In this document: positions 60,977 through 64,000 of the stretch, one piece after another
Position numbering within the stretch: the first letter of the stretch is position 1
Layout of the letters: each line of letters begins with the position of its first letter
Assembly: GCF_018861145.1 (NCBI RefSeq)
Contig: NZ_JAHKQT010000032.1
Coordinates: 1-64,000, forward strand
Source of the DNA: Poseidonibacter lekithochrous
Lineage (GTDB): Bacteria > Campylobacterota > Campylobacteria > Campylobacterales > Arcobacteraceae
Direction: 5' to 3'
Length of the DNA: 64,000 bases
Position numbers and translations under genes: made by a program
Notes under the pieces: generated by a model
What the model was told of the DNA's origin: nothing
Databases searched by the model: none
Seen by the model: only the letters and a program-made list of their open reading frames with translations

Positions 60977-62027
60977 AAAATCATTATTAGCTGTTGGTGT
61001 ATTCTCTGCACTTTTAATAACAAATGCTACTGCTGCTGAAAAGAAAAATATTGATGGTGCTGTTATATATCCTGTAAAAGATGGAATGTACACAGATTAC
61101 GCTGTTAATGAACAAGAGAAAAAAGGTTTTAGCTCATATGGTAGAAAACCAACTGCTAATGAAATTAAAGCTTGGGATACAGATGTAATGCCTGATGGGC
61201 ATGGTTTACCTATTGGAGAAGGTTCTGTCGAAGATGGTGATGAATTATATGAAGCACAATGTTCAATGTGTCATGGAGACTTTGGTGCTGGTGGAGTAGG
61301 TGGTTATCCTACATTAGCAGGAGGGCAAGGTTCACTTAAAAATCAATTAGGTTTAGAAGGTACTGAAGGTCCTAGAAAAACTATTGGTTCTTATTGGCCA
61401 TATGCAAGTACACTTTATTGGTATATTAAAACAGCAATGCCTTTTAATCATCCTAAATCTTTAAATGATAATGAAGTTTATGCACTTACTGCTTATTTAT
61501 TGTCTGTTAATGGGATTACTGTTGCAGGTGAAGAAATGGATGATGAGTTTGTTTTAAGTAACGAAAACTTTAAAGATATCAAAATGAATAATACTGATGG
61601 TTTCTATCCTGTTCATCCAGATAGAAATGATTTAAAGGAACAAAGAGGTCCTTTAGCACAAGGTATTAGATGTATGAAAGATTGTAAGCAGCCAGAACCC
61701 GTAAGTATTAATGCTGAAATTGATGTTGGATTTGATCCTGTAATTAGTACAGTAAAAGACTTGCCAAAAGCAAAAGAAAATGCTACAGTATCAAAAGCGG
61801 CACAAGCTTATGAAGTAAGTTGTAGTGCATGTCATGCAAACGCAGCAATTGGAGCACCTGTTCTTGGAAATAAAGAAGCTTGGGCTGAAGTTGTTAAAAA
61901 AGGTATAGACGCTGTTTATACAAATGCGATTAATGGAATAAATGCAATGCCTCCTAAAGGTGGTGCAGATATATCTGATCAAGAGCTTAAAAGTATAGTT
62001 GACTATATGATTAATGCAAGTAAATAA
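60957..62027 (+). CDS. soxD: SoxD dihaem cytochrome c
   Basis: Electron-accepting cytochrome subunit of SoxCD, 356 aa, with an N-terminal signal peptide (about residues 1-26, ending NATAAE). Two c-type haem sites are seen: CSMCH at 102-106 in the N-terminal domain and CSACH at 289-293 in the C-terminal domain, with a possible axial Met in GINAMPPKGG. The middle reads FYPVHPDRNDL. The start ATG 60957 lies inside the soxC end with AAAGGAG before it. soxX follows 13 bases after the stop. Confidence 0.9.
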   Translation: MFILDLKKSLLAVGVFSALLITNATAAEKKNIDGAVIYPVKDGMYTDYAVNEQEKKGFSSYGRKPTANEIKAWDTDVMPDGHGLPIGEGSVEDGDELYEAQCSMCHGDFGAGGVGGYPTLAGGQGSLKNQLGLEGTEGPRKTIGSYWPYASTLYWYIKTAMPFNHPKSLNDNEVYALTAYLLSVNGITVAGEEMDDEFVLSNENFKDIKMNNTDGFYPVHPDRNDLKEQRGPLAQGIRCMKDCKQPEPVSINAEIDVGFDPVISTVKDLPKAKENATVSKAAQAYEVSCSACHANAAIGAPVLGNKEAWAEVVKKGIDAVYTNAINGINAMPPKGGADISDQELKSIVDYMINASK

Positions 62028-62040
62028 AATAGGAGAACTA

Positions 62041-62391
62041 ATGAAATTAGCAAAAAGTTTACTAATAGCATCAGCAATTAGTGGTTTAATAGCAACAAGT
62101 AGTTTTGCAAATGATGATTTAGTTAAACAGGGTGAAAAAATCTTTATGACAAAAGATTTAGGTAACTGTTTAGCTTGTCATGCGGCAAATGGAAAAAATG
62201 TAGATGGACCTGGAAGTATGGGACCAAAATTACAAGCTTTACAATATTGGCCGGATGAAGCATTATATCAAAAGATATATAATCCATATACAACTAATCC
62301 AATTTCAGCGATGCCTGCATTTGGTAAGAATGGTTGGTTAAGTGATTCACAAATAAAAGCAGTAGTTGCTTATTTAAAAACAATTAAATAA
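62041..62391 (+). CDS. soxX: SoxX monohaem cytochrome c
   Basis: Small periplasmic cytochrome of 116 aa, partner of SoxA in the SoxAX complex that joins thiosulfate to SoxY. Signal peptide residues 1-23 end SSFAND. One haem site, C43-L-A-C46-H47, lies in LGNCLACHAANG, and ISAMPAFGKNG supplies the axial Met. ATG 62041 with TAGGAGAAC before it is preferred to ATG 62014, which lies inside soxD and adds nine residues before the signal peptide. Confidence 0.92.
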   Translation: MKLAKSLLIASAISGLIATSSFANDDLVKQGEKIFMTKDLGNCLACHAANGKNVDGPGSMGPKLQALQYWPDEALYQKIYNPYTTNPISAMPAFGKNGWLSDSQIKAVVAYLKTIK

Positions 62392-62410
62392 TATTATAAA
62401 AGGAAATAAA

Positions 62411-62860
62411 ATGAACAGAAGAAATTTTTTAAGCTTAGGATTAGGTGCATTGGCAGTTTCAATGGCTCCATCAACTTTAAGTGCTATTAACTTTAGAGAT
62501 ACAAAACCAAAAGCATGGACTGAAACTAAAGTAGATGCAGCTATAAAAGAACTTTTTGGTGATGCAGCTAAAGGTGAAGGTAAAATTAAATTAAAAGCTC
62601 CAGATATTGCAGAAAATGGTGCAGTTATTCCTGTAACAGTTTCTACAAAATTAAATGCTAAAACAGTAGCAATTTTCCAAGATGCAAATCCAGAGAGTAC
62701 AGTTGCAGTATTTACAGTTCCTGAAAATGGAATAGTTGACTATTCAATAAGAATTAAAATGGCTAAAACAGGTACAGTTACAGTTGTAGCATTAGTTGAT
62801 GGAAAATTAATTTCTACATCAAAACTTGTAAAAGTTACAATTGGTGGATGTGGAGGTTGA
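62411..62860 (+). CDS. soxY: SoxY sulfur carrier
   Basis: Covalent sulfur-carrier subunit, 149 aa. The C-terminal GGCGG swinging arm carries the reactive Cys147. A short Tat signal is present (R3-R4 in NRRNFLSLG). The middle has the immunoglobulin-like fold of the family (APDIAENGAVIPVTV). It is exported with SoxZ, which lacks its own signal and is encoded next. Confidence 0.95.
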   Translation: MNRRNFLSLGLGALAVSMAPSTLSAINFRDTKPKAWTETKVDAAIKELFGDAAKGEGKIKLKAPDIAENGAVIPVTVSTKLNAKTVAIFQDANPESTVAVFTVPENGIVDYSIRIKMAKTGTVTVVALVDGKLISTSKLVKVTIGGCGG

Positions 62861-62927
62861 TTTAATTCAACACTTACATAAATATTAATAAATTAAATAA
62901 TGAATAGAAACTAAAAGGAAAAATATT

Positions 62928-63233
62928 ATGGCAAAAAAAACTAGAATTAAAGCAAAATTAAAAAAAGGTATTGTAACTGTTAAAGCATTAGCATCTCATG
63001 CAATGTTAAGTTACCAAGAAGCTGAAAAAGCTAAAAAAGAAGTTAACTTTATTACTTATATGGTTGCAAAAGTTAATGATAAAATTGTTTATGAAGTATC
63101 AACAAGTCAATTTTTATCTAAAAACCCATACATGAAATTTCAATTTAAAGGTGCTGAAAAAGGTGATAAAATTGAAATTACTTGGACAGATTTAAAAGGC
63201 GAAACTCAAACGAGTTCGGCAAAAATTAAATAA
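62928..63233 (+). CDS. soxZ: SoxZ, partner of SoxY
   Basis: SoxZ of 101 aa, the scaffold partner of SoxY. It has no signal peptide and should be carried out of the cell with SoxY by the Tat system. Family parts are KTRIKAKLKKGIVTVKALASHAM, FQFKGAEKGDKIEITWTDLKGE and the ending SSAKIK. It lies 67 bases after soxY, a gap with no stable hairpin, and 37 bases before soxA. Confidence 0.94.
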   Translation: MAKKTRIKAKLKKGIVTVKALASHAMLSYQEAEKAKKEVNFITYMVAKVNDKIVYEVSTSQFLSKNPYMKFQFKGAEKGDKIEITWTDLKGETQTSSAKIK

Positions 63234-63270
63234 TTACTTAATCGTAATTAACAAAATCTAAGGAGAGATC

Positions 63271-64000
63271 ATGTTATTTAAAATTGTAAGAGCTACAGCT
63301 TTAGCTGCACTAGTTACTAGTGCAGCAGTTGCTGGAGACTTTAATAAACAAGCAGAAAAAGATAGAGAGGGTATTGTAAAATACTTTGAAGCAAAATTTT
63401 CAGATCCTGAAAAAAATAAAAACACATTTTTCCCATACTCTACAGATGATGAGTTAAAGAATAATTATATTAAAAATATTAAAGGTGATGAATTTTCAAA
63501 AGGTAATTATGCATTTTCAAAAAATGGTAGATTATCTTATGATGAAATTAAGGAGTTCCCACCAACTGAAGAGTTTGTAGAAAAAGGTGAAGAATTATTT
63601 AATAAACCTTTTGCAAATGGAAAATCTTTTAAAGATTGTTTTCCTAAAACAGATATTGTTGGAGACTATCCATATTATGATGAAAAAAGAGCTCAAGTTA
63701 TATCTTTAACTCAAACTATTAATGAGTGTTTGACTTCAAATGGTGAAAAAGTATGGAATGAGAAAAAAGGTAAGATGGCACATTTACAAGCATTTTTAGC
63801 TCAAGAATCTTTAGATGCTGAAAAAAGAGTTGATATTAAAATTGAAAGTAAAGCTGCAGCTGCAGCTTATGAAAGAGGAAAAGAATATTATTTTACTCAA
63901 AGAGGTTATTTAAACCTTTCATGTGCAACGTGTCATATTCAAGGTGCGGGACAAAGAGTTAGAAATGAATCTCTATCACAATCATTAGGACAAACAACTC
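63271..64000 (+). CDS. soxA: SoxA cytochrome c (3' end outside the window)
   Basis: Partial SoxA, first 243 residues visible. A signal peptide (residues 1-21, ending AAVAG) is followed by the first cytochrome domain, whose haem site is lost: the equivalent segment reads FKDCFPKTD with no CxxCH, and another cysteine in INECLTSNG may form a disulfide. The second domain has its haem site C218-A-T-C221-H222 in LSCATCHIQGAG. This is the single-haem SoxA type. With SoxX it catalyses the first step, attaching thiosulfate to SoxY. GGAGAG precedes ATG 63271. Confidence 0.94.
   Translation, partial: MLFKIVRATALAALVTSAAVAGDFNKQAEKDREGIVKYFEAKFSDPEKNKNTFFPYSTDDELKNNYIKNIKGDEFSKGNYAFSKNGRLSYDEIKEFPPTEEFVEKGEELFNKPFANGKSFKDCFPKTDIVGDYPYYDEKRAQVISLTQTINECLTSNGEKVWNEKKGKMAHLQAFLAQESLDAEKRVDIKIESKAAAAAYERGKEYYFTQRGYLNLSCATCHIQGAGQRVRNESLSQSLGQTT

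Overview
The window is AT-rich bacterial chromosome with almost no wasted space. Gene content and order point to a member of the Campylobacterota, most likely the Arcobacter group (inference from gene content; no search was run). The pointers are an ArsRS-type two-component pair, an MqnA (futalosine menaquinone pathway) gene, a MagIII-like glycosylase, separate but overlapping rpoB and rpoC, the Campylobacterota order tuf-rpmG-tRNA-Trp-secE-nusG-rplKAJL-rpoBC, and a periplasmic Sox cluster with soxCD. Most promoters that can be seen are a good TATAAT with no clear -35 box, as is usual in this phylum.

Layout. 1-44: terminator of a gene to the left. 287-3340: response regulator, histidine kinase and a flavoprotein that seems to start at a non-standard codon. 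3343-4060: a decayed gene. 4161-8692: YmdB phosphoesterase, MagIII-like glycosylase, a ParA-like ATPase with a small coiled-coil membrane partner, ubiE and xseA. 8764-11006: CheW plus two receiver-domain proteins. 11032-15701: cyclophilin, [2Fe-2S] ferredoxin, panD, ybaB, a prenyl synthase, then groES-groEL behind a CIRCE operator. 15821-22508: YgjV, ppiB and envelope genes (ftsI-type PBP, ftsW, murG, uppP), then mqnA. 22579-25599: moaD-moaE-PHP phosphatase and glnA. 25703-32184: pbp1A, an orphan ABC ATPase and gpmI on the minus strand, divergent from mraY-murD. 32223-32619: four tRNA genes (Phe, Thr, Tyr, Gly).

32847-46500 is the translation and transcription core: tuf, rpmG, tRNA-Trp, secE, nusG, rplK, rplA, rplJ, rplL, rpoB, rpoC. 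Several intergenic RNA hairpins look like ribosomal-protein autoregulatory leaders or attenuators. rpsL-rpsG-fusA follow only at 53778. Between them sit about 7 kb of accessory genes: two small proteins, an EamA exporter with an unusual leader, a PhoX phosphatase behind a Pho-box-like site, a DUF2971 gene, an unknown gene, YwbE and an MFS transporter. The same rpoC/rpsL junction carries a variable island in Campylobacter jejuni. nadK and recN follow.

59651-64000 is a sulfur-oxidation (Sox) operon in the order soxC-soxD-soxX-soxY-soxZ-soxA, with soxA cut by the window edge. SoxAX would load reduced sulfur onto the SoxY cysteine, SoxYZ would carry it and SoxCD would oxidise the sulfane sulfur. 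MoaD and MoaE, encoded earlier, help make the molybdopterin that SoxC needs. No CRISPR array, insertion sequence, prophage or rRNA gene was seen. The most interesting signals are regulatory or structural: the ATC-start flavoprotein, the eamA leader with a tiny coupled ORF, the Pho box at phoX, the ParA/coiled-coil pair and the rpoC-rpsL insertion hotspot.
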